Source: Oceanihabitans gracilariae (GTDB lineage Bacteria > Bacteroidota > Bacteroidia > Flavobacteriales > Flavobacteriaceae). Taken from it: DNA of 64,000 bases. A program made the translations under genes and the position numbers. A model generated the notes under the pieces. The model was not told the origin of the DNA. It did no database searches and worked only from the letters and a program-made list of their open reading frames with translations. The first letter of the stretch is position 1. Every line of letters begins with the position of its first letter. Location: assembly GCF_042684485.1 (NCBI RefSeq), contig NZ_JBHULM010000011.1, positions 372,001-436,000 of the forward strand. The letters are read 5' to 3'. Positions 10,275 to 18,948 of the stretch are shown one piece after another.

Positions 10275-11555
10275 CTATAGAGTTTTTAACCTTATAGTTA
10301 CCGCATTTTTATGTGCATCTAATCCTTCGGCTTCAGCCATTAACTCAATAGCTGGACCAATAGTTTGTATTCCTTCAGGACTTAAATTTTGAAAGGTTAT
10401 TTTCTTTACAAAACTATCTAAAGAAACACCACTATAATTTTTAGCATAACCATTAGTTGGTAAAGTATGGTTGGTTCCGCTAGCGTAATCACCAGCACTT
10501 TCACAACTATATTTTCCTAAAAACACAGAACCAGCATTTGTAATTTGCGCTATATAATCTGTAGCATTATCGGTTGCAAAGATTAAGTGTTCTGGAGCGT
10601 ATAAATTGCTAAAAGCAACACATTCTTCCATAGAATTTAAAAGAATAGAACGACTTATCTGTAAGGCTTTGGCTGCAATTTCTTTTCGTGGCAATGCTTC
10701 TAATTGTCTTTGTACAGCTTCGGTAGTTTTAGCTATCATAGCCTCATCATCTGAAAGTAAAATAACCTGACTATCTGGACCATGCTCTGCTTGCGACAGT
10801 AAGTCTGCTGCAACAAATTCTGGATTACTACTTTTATCTGCAATTACCAAAACCTCACTTGGACCTGCAGGCATATCTATAGCAACACCTTGCTGTTGAA
10901 TCAATTCTTTTGCTTTGGTTACGTATTGATTTCCTGGTCCGAAAATTTTATACACTTGTGGTATAGATTCTGTTCCGTAAGCCATAGCAGCAATAGCTTG
11001 CGCACCACCAACTTTAAATATTTTAGTGATACCAACTAGACTTGCTGTATATAAAATTGCAGGATGTACTTTTCCTTCTTGATTTGGTGGTGTACACAAA
11101 ACCACCTCTTTACAACCCGCTAATTTTGCAGGCACACCAAGCATTAATATGGTAGAAAACAAAGGCGCAGAACCTCCAGGAATATACAAACCAACCTTAT
11201 CGATAGCTACCGATTTTCTCCAGCATTTTACCCCTTTGGTAGTTTCTACAATTTGCTCTTTTTCTTTTTGTGCTGCATGAAAAGCTAGAATATTTTGCTT
11301 TGCTAATTCAATAGCCTCTTTTAATTCTTGCGGCACTTGCGCTGTAGCTTCTTCCACTTCTGAAGCAGTCACTTCTACAGTCTCTAGCTGTACACCATCA
11401 AATTTTTTTGCATAAGCAAACAACGCCTTGTCTTTATTGGTTTTTACCTCTTGCAAAACATCTAAAACAATAGCATCTAAAGATTGCTGATCTAAAACAG
11501 GACGCTGTATTAAAGCATTCCACTCCTTTATATCTGGAAATTTATACGTTTTCAT
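10275..11555 (-). CDS. hisD: Histidinol dehydrogenase
   Basis: 426 residues, the normal length. It shows the glycine-rich GLYIPGGSAPLFSTILML segment near 128 and the conserved YAPEHL motif near 320. The region AGPSEVLVIAD and SQAEHGPDS holds Zn and catalytic His residues. It oxidises histidinol to histidine in two NAD+-dependent steps. It overlaps hisG by 1 base (TAATG-type junction), consistent with coupling. Confidence 0.97.
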   Translation of the reverse strand: MKTYKFPDIKEWNALIQRPVLDQQSLDAIVLDVLQEVKTNKDKALFAYAKKFDGVQLETVEVTASEVEEATAQVPQELKEAIELAKQNILAFHAAQKEKEQIVETTKGVKCWRKSVAIDKVGLYIPGGSAPLFSTILMLGVPAKLAGCKEVVLCTPPNQEGKVHPAILYTASLVGITKIFKVGGAQAIAAMAYGTESIPQVYKIFGPGNQYVTKAKELIQQQGVAIDMPAGPSEVLVIADKSSNPEFVAADLLSQAEHGPDSQVILLSDDEAMIAKTTEAVQRQLEALPRKEIAAKALQISRSILLNSMEECVAFSNLYAPEHLIFATDNATDYIAQITNAGSVFLGKYSCESAGDYASGTNHTLPTNGYAKNYSGVSLDSFVKKITFQNLSPEGIQTIGPAIELMAEAEGLDAHKNAVTIRLKTL

Positions 11556-12412
11556 TATAATACCATTTTATCTATAGGAACCACTAAAATACCTTCTGCT
11601 CCAGCATTTTTTAAAGCATCAATATTATTCCAAAATTTTTCTTCATCAATTACAGAGTGTAAGGAACTCCAACCTTCTTGTGCTAAAGGAAGAATGGTTG
11701 GACTTTTTAACACAGGAAGAATAGCTGATACCTCATCAATTTTATCATTGGGCACATTCATTAACACGTATCGTGTATTTTTTGCTCTTAAAACCGCTTG
11801 TATTCTAAATATCAACTTTTCTAAAATGGCTTCTTTTTCGACATCTAGGTTTATATTTTTTGCTAAAACAGCTTCCGATTTTAAGATAACTTGCGTTTCT
11901 CTTAATCCGTTTTTAAACAAAGTACTACCAGAGCTCACAATATCACAAACACCATCTGCCAAACCTATATTTGGAGCAATTTCTACAGAACCAGAAATTA
12001 CATGAATATCTGCTTTTATATTATTTTCTTTTAAATAGGCATTAAGGGTATTTGGGTAAGAAGTTGCTATGTTTTTTCCATTAAAGTAAGTTACTTCATC
12101 GGTTTCAATTCTTTTGGGAACAGCTAAGGAAACTCTACATTTAGCGAAGCCTAACTTTTCAACTATTTCGGATTTTTTTTGTTTTTCAATGAGAATATTT
12201 TCTCCAATAATAGCAATATCAACCACGCCATCTTCAATGTACTGCGGAATGTCTGAATTACGCAAATACAAAACCTCAATAGGAAAGTTTCTTGCAGCAA
12301 CCTTTAATTGGTCTTTACCATTATCGATTTTAATTCCGCAATCTTTTAATAACTGTAAGGAGTCTTGGTTTAATCTTCCGCTTTTCTGAATGGCAATTTT
12401 TAGTGTACTCAT
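11555..12412 (-). CDS. hisG: ATP phosphoribosyltransferase, long form
   Basis: 285 residues, the long HisG class, with a catalytic periplasmic-binding-like domain and a C-terminal ACT-like regulatory domain (about residues 205-285). It does not need HisZ. It catalyses the committed step, PRPP plus ATP to PR-ATP, and this class is normally feedback-inhibited by histidine. It is the first structural gene of the operon, 45 bases after the attenuator hairpin, so two layers of control by histidine are expected. Confidence 0.96.
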   Translation of the reverse strand: MSTLKIAIQKSGRLNQDSLQLLKDCGIKIDNGKDQLKVAARNFPIEVLYLRNSDIPQYIEDGVVDIAIIGENILIEKQKKSEIVEKLGFAKCRVSLAVPKRIETDEVTYFNGKNIATSYPNTLNAYLKENNIKADIHVISGSVEIAPNIGLADGVCDIVSSGSTLFKNGLRETQVILKSEAVLAKNINLDVEKEAILEKLIFRIQAVLRAKNTRYVLMNVPNDKIDEVSAILPVLKSPTILPLAQEGWSSLHSVIDEEKFWNNIDALKNAGAEGILVVPIDKMVL

Positions 12413-12457
12413 TTTAATTTTTGTTGAAGTCTGAAAAAACCAAAAGAGTAGAAAACT

Positions 12458-12489
12458 AAAAAACCCATCTGATTAATTCAGACGGGTTT
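12458..12489 (-). terminator. his operon attenuator terminator
   Basis: In the transcript: CCCGTCTGA, loop ATTAA, TCAGATGGG (9 bp, one G-U), extended by AAA/TTT and followed by a run of U. It lies between the leader peptide stop and hisG. The 5' arm can instead pair for 9 bp (plus coordinates 12476-12484 with 12529-12537) with codons 15-17 of the leader ORF. The two folds exclude each other, which is the hallmark of a ribosome-controlled attenuator. Confidence 0.88.
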
Positions 12490-12516
12490 TTGAAATATTT
12501 TTTAAAATTACAAATA

Positions 12517-12579
12517 TCAATTCCTGTTCGCCTGAATGCAAATATGAAAATGATGATGATGTAATTGAATAAATGTCAT
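12517..12579 (-). CDS. his operon leader peptide
   Basis: A 20-codon ORF reading MTFIQLHHHHFHICIQANRN and ending in TGA. Five of six consecutive codons (7-12) are His codons. It starts about 14 bases after the predicted transcription start of a strong TAnnTTTG promoter and lies just ahead of a terminator hairpin and hisG. By analogy with enteric his leaders, a shortage of charged tRNA-His would stall the ribosome on the His run. This would leave codons 15-17 free to form the antiterminator. The reading frame, promoter and hairpins are seen; the mechanism is inferred. Confidence 0.88.
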   Translation of the reverse strand: MTFIQLHHHHFHICIQANRN

Positions 12580-12598
12580 TTGTATCTTATTGATACGC

Positions 12599-12629
12599 CA
12601 AAGGTAACAATAATTTCTAATAGCGACAA
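12599..12629 (-). promoter_or_regulatory. his operon promoter
   Basis: On the - strand: TTG (12627-12629), a 20-base spacer, then TACCTTTG (12599-12606), a full match to the Bacteroidota sigma-A consensus TTG-N17-23-TAnnTTTG. Transcription would begin near 12593, directly ahead of the His leader ORF. Confidence 0.8.
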
Positions 12630-12655
12630 TTTTTCTAAATCATTTTCAAATTATT

Positions 12656-13936
12656 TTATTTTACTAAAGGAAATTTGTTTTTAATTTCCTCTAAACACAA
12701 ATTACCAATACTACCAACATGCGTGTGTTTTTTAGAAGTATCTGGTTTGTAGGTTCCGTTTTCTACTTCACCTCCAATTTTTTGATATGCTTCTCTAAAC
12801 GGCATACCTTCTACCACTAAGGTATTAATATTATCTACTGTAAATAGGTATTGGTATTTAGTGTCGTTTAAGTCGATTTCTTTTACAATTACTTGCTGAA
12901 TAGCGTAATTAAAAATATCTAACAAGTCTTTTACATCTTCCATTGCTGCAATGATATTTTCTTTTAATAACTGAAAATCTCTATGATAACCACTAGGTAA
13001 ATTATTAGTAATTAAAACCATTTCAGTATGCAAAGCTTGTATTTTATTTGCTTTTCCACGAATCAATTCAAACACATCAGGATTCTTTTTGTGTGGCATA
13101 ATACTACTTCCTGTAGTTAGCTCATCTGGAAAAGCGATAAAGCCAAAATTCTGACTATTATACACACAAATATCCATAGCAAAACGCGCTAAAGTATTAC
13201 AGATACTCCCTAAAGCCAAAGCAATAGTACGCTCGCTTTTTCCTCTGCTCATTTGTGCTGCAACTACATTATATTTTAGGGTTGAAAAATGCAATTCTTT
13301 AGTAGTTAATCCTCTATCAATAGGAAACGAACTACCATAACCTGCAGCAGAACCTAAGGGATTTTGATCTACGGTTTTTAACGCTGCATTTAGTAAATAC
13401 ACATCATCTATTAAAACCTCAGCATAGGCAGAAAACCACAATCCAAATGAAGAAGGCATAGCAACTTGTAAGTGTGTATAACCAGGAAGCAATGCATCTT
13501 TATGTGTTTCTGCTAAAACTAACAGAGTATTAAAAAAAGTCTCTGTTTTTTCATTAACCAGCCTTAGGCTATCTTTATAATATAACTGAAGTGCGACTAA
13601 AACCTGATCGTTTCTAGAACGTGCTGTATGTATTTTTTTACCAACATCTCCTAAGGTTTTTGTAAGTTCAAATTCTATTTTAGAATGCACATCTTCAAAA
13701 GAATCTTCAATAACAAAAGTTCCGTTTTCAATAGTTTCTTCAATTGCTTGTAATCCTTCTTTAAGTTGTTGCAATTCTTCTGAAGAAATAATACCAATAG
13801 AGGCTAACATGATTGCATGCGCTAGTGATGCTTGCACATCATACTTTGCAATATGCATATCAATTTCTCTATCGTTTCCAACGGTAAATTGTTCTATTTT
13901 TTTATCAATACTAATTCCTTTATCCCAGAGTTTCAT
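12656..13936 (-). CDS. argH: Argininosuccinate lyase
   Basis: 426 residues, fumarase/aspartase superfamily. The signature GSSIMPHKKNPDVFE lies near residue 276 with the catalytic Ser of the flexible loop; TARSRNDQV is near 105. It splits argininosuccinate into arginine and fumarate, the last step of the pathway. It is the last gene of the arg operon. The 114 bases upstream carry several small palindromes instead of a clear promoter. Confidence 0.96.
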   Translation of the reverse strand: MKLWDKGISIDKKIEQFTVGNDREIDMHIAKYDVQASLAHAIMLASIGIISSEELQQLKEGLQAIEETIENGTFVIEDSFEDVHSKIEFELTKTLGDVGKKIHTARSRNDQVLVALQLYYKDSLRLVNEKTETFFNTLLVLAETHKDALLPGYTHLQVAMPSSFGLWFSAYAEVLIDDVYLLNAALKTVDQNPLGSAAGYGSSFPIDRGLTTKELHFSTLKYNVVAAQMSRGKSERTIALALGSICNTLARFAMDICVYNSQNFGFIAFPDELTTGSSIMPHKKNPDVFELIRGKANKIQALHTEMVLITNNLPSGYHRDFQLLKENIIAAMEDVKDLLDIFNYAIQQVIVKEIDLNDTKYQYLFTVDNINTLVVEGMPFREAYQKIGGEVENGTYKPDTSKKHTHVGSIGNLCLEEIKNKFPLVK

Positions 13937-13938
13937 TT

Positions 13939-14046
13939 TATTCCTGCGAAAGCAGCAATCACTGCTTTCTTTTTTTGTTAAACATTTTCATTCCTGCAAA
14001 TACAGGAATCTATTTTTGGATTCCGCATCAAGTGCGGAATGACAGT
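13939..14046. repeat. Cluster of intergenic palindromes upstream of argH
   Basis: Three units follow one another. ATTCCTGCGAAAGCAGCAATC is partly degenerate. ATTCCTGCAAATACAGGAATC forms a hairpin of ATTCCTG and CAGGAAT. GGATTCCGCATCAAGTGCGG followed by AATGACA forms a hairpin of ATTCCGCA and TGCGGAAT. Read on the - strand the last is the widespread GTCATTCCGC-type intergenic repeat. They sit inside the arg operon between argE and argH. Confidence 0.7.
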
Positions 14047-14050
14047 GTTC

Positions 14051-15112
14051 TTAAAGTACTTTTTCTAATAATTCAATATATATTTTAATTCCTTCTTCAA
14101 TTTCATTTAGATAAATAAACTCATCTGCAGAATGCGATCTTGTGCTATCTCCAGGTCCTAATTTTAAAGAAGGACAGCTTAAAACGGCTTGATCGGATAA
14201 GGTTGGCGAACCATAAGTGCTTCTGCCAATTTCTACTCCTGCTACTACTAATGGATGATCAATAGGAATAGACGATGAATTTAATTTTATACTTCGTGGT
14301 ATAATACTATCACAAGGCGCTTCCTTTTGTAAAATATCTACAATATCTTGGTTAGAATACTTATCGTTTACACGAACATCTACTACCAACTTTACATCTG
14401 CTGGTACAGCATTGTGCTGCTTTCCTGCATTAATTTGTGTGACTGTCATTTTCACTTCACCTAAAGCTTCAGATGTTTTATTGAAAGTATAATTTTTAAA
14501 CCACTCTAAAACCGGAATGCTATTATAAATAGCATTATTGTTATTTGGATGCGCAGCATGACTTGGTGTTCCTTTTACCACTGCATCTAAAACCACCAAA
14601 CCTTTTTCGGCCACAGCCAAATGCATTAAAGTTGGCTCACCAACAATAGCGACATCTACTTTTGGAATAACACTTAACATACTATTTAAACCGTTTGGAC
14701 CACTACTTTCTTCTTCGGCAGAAGCCACAATTACCAAATTAAACTTTAGGCTTTCTCTGTTATAAAAATACGCAAAAGTTGCCAATAAACTCACCAAACA
14801 ACCTCCAGCATCATTACTACCTAAACCAAATAACTTACCATCTTCTACTATAGCTTTAAACGGATCTTTGGTGTACCCATTATTTGGTTTTACTGTGTCG
14901 TGATGCGAGTTTAACAATAGCGTTGGTTTACTTTCATCAAAATACTTACTGGTTGCCCAAACGTTATTTTGATTTCTTTTAAAAGGAATATTTTGAACCT
15001 TAAACCATTGCTCAATATGCGCTGCAGTTTGGTCTTCTTGAGAAGAAAACGACTCTGTTTCTATCAATTGCTTCAATAAAACAATTGCTTCTGATGTTAA
15101 TTTTTCTATCAT
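14051..15112 (-). CDS. argE: Acyl-ornithine deacylase (M20 family, ArgE type)
   Basis: 353 residues, M20 metallopeptidase fold. Metal ligands are visible in NSHHDTVKPN near 67-76 (HxD), in GSNDAGG near 98 (Asp) and in SAEEESSGPNG near 131 (catalytic and metal Glu). It removes the acyl group from N-acyl-ornithine to give ornithine or, in this pathway, from N-acyl-citrulline to give citrulline. Given the companion argF', the acyl group may be succinyl; that is an inference from Bacteroidota biochemistry. It overlaps argB by 4 bases (ATGA). Confidence 0.9.
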   Translation of the reverse strand: MIEKLTSEAIVLLKQLIETESFSSQEDQTAAHIEQWFKVQNIPFKRNQNNVWATSKYFDESKPTLLLNSHHDTVKPNNGYTKDPFKAIVEDGKLFGLGSNDAGGCLVSLLATFAYFYNRESLKFNLVIVASAEEESSGPNGLNSMLSVIPKVDVAIVGEPTLMHLAVAEKGLVVLDAVVKGTPSHAAHPNNNNAIYNSIPVLEWFKNYTFNKTSEALGEVKMTVTQINAGKQHNAVPADVKLVVDVRVNDKYSNQDIVDILQKEAPCDSIIPRSIKLNSSSIPIDHPLVVAGVEIGRSTYGSPTLSDQAVLSCPSLKLGPGDSTRSHSADEFIYLNEIEEGIKIYIELLEKVL

Positions 15113-15885
15113 TTGGTAATGGTTGTATGTTTATTGTTTTTATGAAATAGCATTTCTGATTTACCTATACAGACTTTTTGAACCTGATTATTTATAGCAT
15201 AAAAACAGTTATTTAATTTAGGAAGCATGCCTTCAAAAATCACCTTATCTTCTACTAATGTTTTATAGGTTTCTGTATTGATGTTTTCTATAACTGAATG
15301 GTCATCGTCTACATTTTCTAACACCCCATTTTTTTCGAAACAGTAATATAATTCCGTGTTGTATATCGATGCAAAGCCAATTGCTAATTCAGATGCAATG
15401 GTATCTGCATTTGTATTTAATAATTGTCCGTTTTGGTCATGTGTTATTGCACAAAAAACAGGAGTTACCTTATTATTTAAAAGCACCTCTAAGGTTTCTG
15501 TATTCACTTTTTTTACATCTCCAGCAAAACCATAGTTTATAGGTTTTGATGGTCTTAAATCTGAAACTATGGTATTTCCATCTGCACCAGAAAAACCTAT
15601 AGCATTACATTGATGTGATTGTAATTGCGCCACTATATTTTTATTAATTTTTCCCGCATATACCATAGTAATAATATCTAAAGTATCTGCATCTGTAACA
15701 CGTCTACCATCTATCATTTTAACTTCTACTTGCATTTGTTGCGCTAGCTTGGTTGCTAATTTTCCGCCACCATGCACAAGGATTTTTGGACCGTTAATGG
15801 TTGAAAATTCTTTTAAAAATTGCTGTAAGGCATCTTCATTATCGATGATGTTTCCTCCAATTTTTATGATTTTTAGTGTTTTCAT
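15109..15885 (-). CDS. argB: N-acylglutamate kinase
   Basis: 258 residues, amino acid kinase fold. It shows IIKIGGNIID near residue 5, the VHGGGKLAT glycine loop near 38 and NTNADTIASELAIG near 166. It phosphorylates the gamma-carboxylate of N-acetyl- or N-succinylglutamate. It overlaps argE by 4 bases downstream. The 72-base gap to argF' holds an inverted-repeat element. Confidence 0.94.
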   Translation of the reverse strand: MKTLKIIKIGGNIIDNEDALQQFLKEFSTINGPKILVHGGGKLATKLAQQMQVEVKMIDGRRVTDADTLDIITMVYAGKINKNIVAQLQSHQCNAIGFSGADGNTIVSDLRPSKPINYGFAGDVKKVNTETLEVLLNNKVTPVFCAITHDQNGQLLNTNADTIASELAIGFASIYNTELYYCFEKNGVLENVDDDHSVIENINTETYKTLVEDKVIFEGMLPKLNNCFYAINNQVQKVCIGKSEMLFHKNNKHTTITK

Positions 15886-15890
15886 AAGTG

Positions 15891-15944
15891 CTGAACTAGT
15901 TTCAGTATCTTTTTATTTAAAGTTAGATTCTGAAACAAGTTCAG
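15891..15944. repeat. Inverted-repeat element between argF' and argB
   Basis: CTGAACTAGTTTCAG (15891-15905) faces CTGAAACAAGTTCAG (15930-15944), arms related by inversion with one mismatch. Each arm is also nearly self-complementary. The right arm is identical to the 15-mer at 10251-10265 in the his operon. Confidence 0.7.
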
Positions 15945-15957
15945 AGTTATGAAGATT

Positions 15958-16899
15958 TTACAAATCTTCTAATATTTGTTTCAGTACCATCTGCGCTGCA
16001 AAAGTTCTGTTATTTGCTTGTTTTATTACTACAGAGCTCTCACTATCTAAAACCGCATCTTCTACCACTACATTTCTTCGTACAGGTAGACAATGCATAA
16101 ATTTTGCGGCACCTAATTTTTCTTTGGTCATCATCCAACTTTTGTCTTGAGACAATACTTTTCCGTAGTCATTATAACTACTCCAGTTTTTTACATACAC
16201 AAAATCGGCATTTTTTAAAGCCTCTTCTTGCTTGTAATTTATAGCTGTGTTTTTGGTAATTTCTTTACTTAACTCATACCCTTCAGGATGTGTAATAGTT
16301 AAATCAACATCCATATTTTGCATCATTTCTACAAAAGAATTTGCAACTGCTTGCGGTAATGCTTTTGGGTGTGGTGCCCAAGACAAGACCACTTTAGGAT
16401 TTGCTTTTTCGGTTAATTCTGTAATAGTAATAGCATCTGCCAATGCCTGTAAAGGATGCGCTGTAGCACTCTCCATATTTACAATAGGAACCGTTGCGTA
16501 TTTAATAAAACTTTGCAATAAAAATTCACTTTCGTCTTTTTGTTTATCTGTTAAACTAGGAAAGGCTCTTACCGCAATTATATCTGCATATTGCGAAATT
16601 ACTTGCGCTGCTTCTTTAATATGTTCTGAAGTATTTGCGTTCATGATAGTACCATCTTCAAACTCTAGATTCCACGCATCATTTACGTTTAGTATCATCA
16701 CATTCATTCCTAAGTTTTTTGCAGCTTTTTCAGTACTTAAACGCGTACGCAAACTGGAATTAAAGAATAGCATGACTAGTGTTTTGTTTTTTCCTAAGTC
16801 CTGAAATTCAAAAGGATCCATTTTTAATAAAATAGCCTCTCTAATGGTTTCTTTAAGATTGGAAATATCTTTTATGTTAGTGTACTTTTTCATATTCAT
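15958..16899 (-). CDS. argF': N-acylornithine (probably N-succinylornithine) carbamoyltransferase
   Basis: 313 residues, aspartate/ornithine carbamoyltransferase family. The carbamoyl phosphate loop reads FFNSSLRTRLSTEKA near residue 46 instead of the standard STRTR box of true ornithine carbamoyltransferases. HCLPVRRNVVVEDAVLDS lies near 270. This divergent loop matches the Bacteroidota ArgF' class, of which the B. fragilis enzyme is known to use N-succinylornithine. I cannot decide between acetyl and succinyl from sequence by eye. The start Met lies within a TTTCCACGAAAGTGGAAA palindrome; a second Met two codons on is an alternative. Confidence 0.88.
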   Translation of the reverse strand: MNMKKYTNIKDISNLKETIREAILLKMDPFEFQDLGKNKTLVMLFFNSSLRTRLSTEKAAKNLGMNVMILNVNDAWNLEFEDGTIMNANTSEHIKEAAQVISQYADIIAVRAFPSLTDKQKDESEFLLQSFIKYATVPIVNMESATAHPLQALADAITITELTEKANPKVVLSWAPHPKALPQAVANSFVEMMQNMDVDLTITHPEGYELSKEITKNTAINYKQEEALKNADFVYVKNWSSYNDYGKVLSQDKSWMMTKEKLGAAKFMHCLPVRRNVVVEDAVLDSESSVVIKQANNRTFAAQMVLKQILEDL

Positions 16900-16920
16900 T
16901 TTCCACGAAAGTGGAAATTT
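16898..16920. repeat. Small palindrome at the argF' start
   Basis: ATTTCCAC-type arms (TTTCCAC / GTGGAAA) flank GAAA. The element covers the 5' end of argF' and the gap after argD. Similar GTGGAAAT sequences occur at 25190 and 51120. Confidence 0.55.
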
Positions 16921-16927
16921 CTTTTAA

Positions 16928-18055
16928 TTAATTTAATTCCCTTTTTAAAGCTTCAAAAAACAAATCGACATGTTCTTTTTTAATGGTTAAAGGCGGAAGA
17001 ATTCTTAATAAATTAGGATTCTTTGCACTTCCTGTAAATATCTTTTGATTAAAAATTAACTTTTTACGAAGTTCTGCAATAGGAAAATCAAACTCCAACC
17101 CTAACATCAATCCTCTTCCTTTTGTATTTTTTATTTCTGGAATAGCCTTTGCTTGTTCAATAAAATAAGCCGAAACATCCTTTACATTTTGCATTAATTT
17201 TTCTTCTTCAATCACTTCTAAAACAGTGCTAGAAGCAACACATGCTAAATGATTTCCGCCAAAAGTGGTACCCAACAACCCAAAGGATGCTTTAATATTT
17301 GGATGAATTAAAATACCTCCTATTGGAAAACCATTTCCCATGCCTTTAGCTATAGAAATAATATCTGGAGTTACATTATACTTTTGAAAAGCAAAGAAAT
17401 CACCTGTTCTACCAAAACCAGATTGCACCTCATCTGCAACAAAACAAGTATTGTATTTTTTGCATAATGCATCAACGCCTTCATAGAAAACAGCAGTACT
17501 TTCATCTAAGCCGCCAACCCCTTGAATACACTCTATAATTACAGCACAAACATTGTTTTTAGCTAATGCATTTTCTAAGGTTTTTAAGTCTCCTAATTCT
17601 AAAATCTCAACTTCTTGTTGTGCGTTTAAAGGCGCAATAATTTTAGTATTATCTGTTGCTGCAACTGCAGCAGAGGTACGACCATGAAACCCATTTTTAA
17701 AGGCTATTATTTTTTTCTTTTTATTATGAAAGGAAGCTAGCTTTAAGGCATTTTCATTGGCTTCTGCTCCAGAATTACACAAAAACAATTGGTAGTCATT
17801 ACAGCCTGATAATTGTTCTAATTTATCTGCTAACTTGACTTGTAACGGATTTTGAATAGAGTTACTATAAAAGCCTAATTTAGCTACTTGCTCACTAATA
17901 TTTTTTACATATTTAGGATGCGAATGCCCAATAGAAATCACAGCATGTCCACCATACAAATCTAAATATTTGGTATTGTTTTCATCAAAAACATAAACAT
18001 CTTCGGCCTTTACAGGTGTGATATCAAACAATGGATATACGTTAAACAAACTCAT
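16928..18055 (-). CDS. argD: Acylornithine aminotransferase
   Basis: 375 residues, class III PLP aminotransferase. The PLP Lys is in SIAKGMGNGFPIGG near 230. VADEVQSGFGRTG near 194 has the PLP-ring Asp, and NSGAEANENALKLAS near 92 binds phosphate. It converts N-acylglutamate semialdehyde to N-acylornithine using glutamate. The length suits ArgD rather than the longer ornithine aminotransferase, though the two are related. It overlaps proC by 4 bases. Confidence 0.92.
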   Translation of the reverse strand: MSLFNVYPLFDITPVKAEDVYVFDENNTKYLDLYGGHAVISIGHSHPKYVKNISEQVAKLGFYSNSIQNPLQVKLADKLEQLSGCNDYQLFLCNSGAEANENALKLASFHNKKKKIIAFKNGFHGRTSAAVAATDNTKIIAPLNAQQEVEILELGDLKTLENALAKNNVCAVIIECIQGVGGLDESTAVFYEGVDALCKKYNTCFVADEVQSGFGRTGDFFAFQKYNVTPDIISIAKGMGNGFPIGGILIHPNIKASFGLLGTTFGGNHLACVASSTVLEVIEEEKLMQNVKDVSAYFIEQAKAIPEIKNTKGRGLMLGLEFDFPIAELRKKLIFNQKIFTGSAKNPNLLRILPPLTIKKEHVDLFFEALKRELN

Positions 18056-18852
18056 ATTTGTTCCTTTTTAATGTTGTTAATTTTATTAAACGAAGCAATC
18101 ATTCCTTGAATTAAAGAAGAACTCAACCCTTTGTGTTCCATTTCGTTTAAACCTTCAATAGTACAACCTTTAGGTGTGGTTACTCTATCAATTTCTTCTT
18201 CTGGATGATTGCCATTATTTATTAATAAACTTGCAGCTCCTTCACTAGTATACATGGCTAGCTCTTGTGCTTCTTTAGCATCAAAACCTAACTGAATAGC
18301 AGCCTGTGTTGTTGCACGTATTAAACGCATCCAAAAAGCAACACCACTAGCACAAACTACTGTTGCAGCTTGCATTTGGCTTTCTGGAATACTTAAAGAA
18401 TGTCCTAATCTGTTAAAAATAGCTTCGGCAATTTTAATACGTTTTTCACCTTGCGTATTACTACATAAACAAGTCATAGATTTACCAACTGCAATAGCTG
18501 TATTTGGCATGGCACGAATAATAAACTTATCTGCTCCTACATTTTCTTCAATCTTAGGAATTAAAAAACCTGTTATAGTAGATATTAACACGTGTTTTTC
18601 TGTTAAATATGGTTTTACGGTTTCTAAAATGCCTTCAAAATGTGCTGGTTGTACTGCAAAAATGATAATGTCGGATTGCTTAACAGCTTCGGTATTATCT
18701 GTGGTTACATACACATTTTTATATCCATCAAATTCTTGAATACCTTCAATATTTCTTTTGGTTAAATACAGAGTAGTAATAGCATTTGTGGTTATTAACC
18801 CTTTTGCTATAGACTTCCCTAAATTTCCTGTTCCTATAATGGCTATTTTCAT
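18052..18852 (-). CDS. proC: Pyrroline-5-carboxylate reductase
   Basis: 266 residues. The N-terminal Rossmann motif is AIIGTGNLGKSIAKG. The family signature region near 160-235 reads GVAFWMRLIRATTQAAIQLG and RVTTPKGCTIEGLNEME. It reduces P5C to proline. It is embedded in the arginine operon, overlapping argD by 4 bases, so proline synthesis is tied to arginine genes here. That arrangement recurs in Flavobacteriaceae as far as I know. Confidence 0.95.
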   Translation of the reverse strand: MKIAIIGTGNLGKSIAKGLITTNAITTLYLTKRNIEGIQEFDGYKNVYVTTDNTEAVKQSDIIIFAVQPAHFEGILETVKPYLTEKHVLISTITGFLIPKIEENVGADKFIIRAMPNTAIAVGKSMTCLCSNTQGEKRIKIAEAIFNRLGHSLSIPESQMQAATVVCASGVAFWMRLIRATTQAAIQLGFDAKEAQELAMYTSEGAASLLINNGNHPEEEIDRVTTPKGCTIEGLNEMEHKGLSSSLIQGMIASFNKINNIKKEQI

Positions 18853-18871
18853 GCTTGATCTTTTTCTTTTT

Positions 18872-18933
18872 ATTTCCGCGAAGGCGGAAATTTTTTATTA
18901 TTAACTTCTTTAGATTTCCGCCTTCGCGGAAAT
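18872..18933. repeat. Nested inverted repeat between argC and proC
   Basis: ATTTCCGCGAAGGCGGAAAT (18872-18891) and ATTTCCGCCTTCGCGGAAAT (18914-18933) are perfect inverse complements, 22 bases apart. Each 20-mer is also an internal palindrome. The RNA could therefore form two small hairpins or one long one. Both copies lie inside the arg operon. Confidence 0.85.
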
Positions 18934-18948
18934 GAAAAAAAATGCTTA

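Noticed and set aside
12413..12655. T-box or other tRNA-binding leader for the his operon
   Set aside because: No T-box motif (AGGGUGGNACCGCG-like) is present; the His-rich ORF explains the leader better.
16247..16804. 185-codon + strand frame opposite argF'
   Set aside because: Shadow of a conserved gene; its composition is that of reversed coding sequence.
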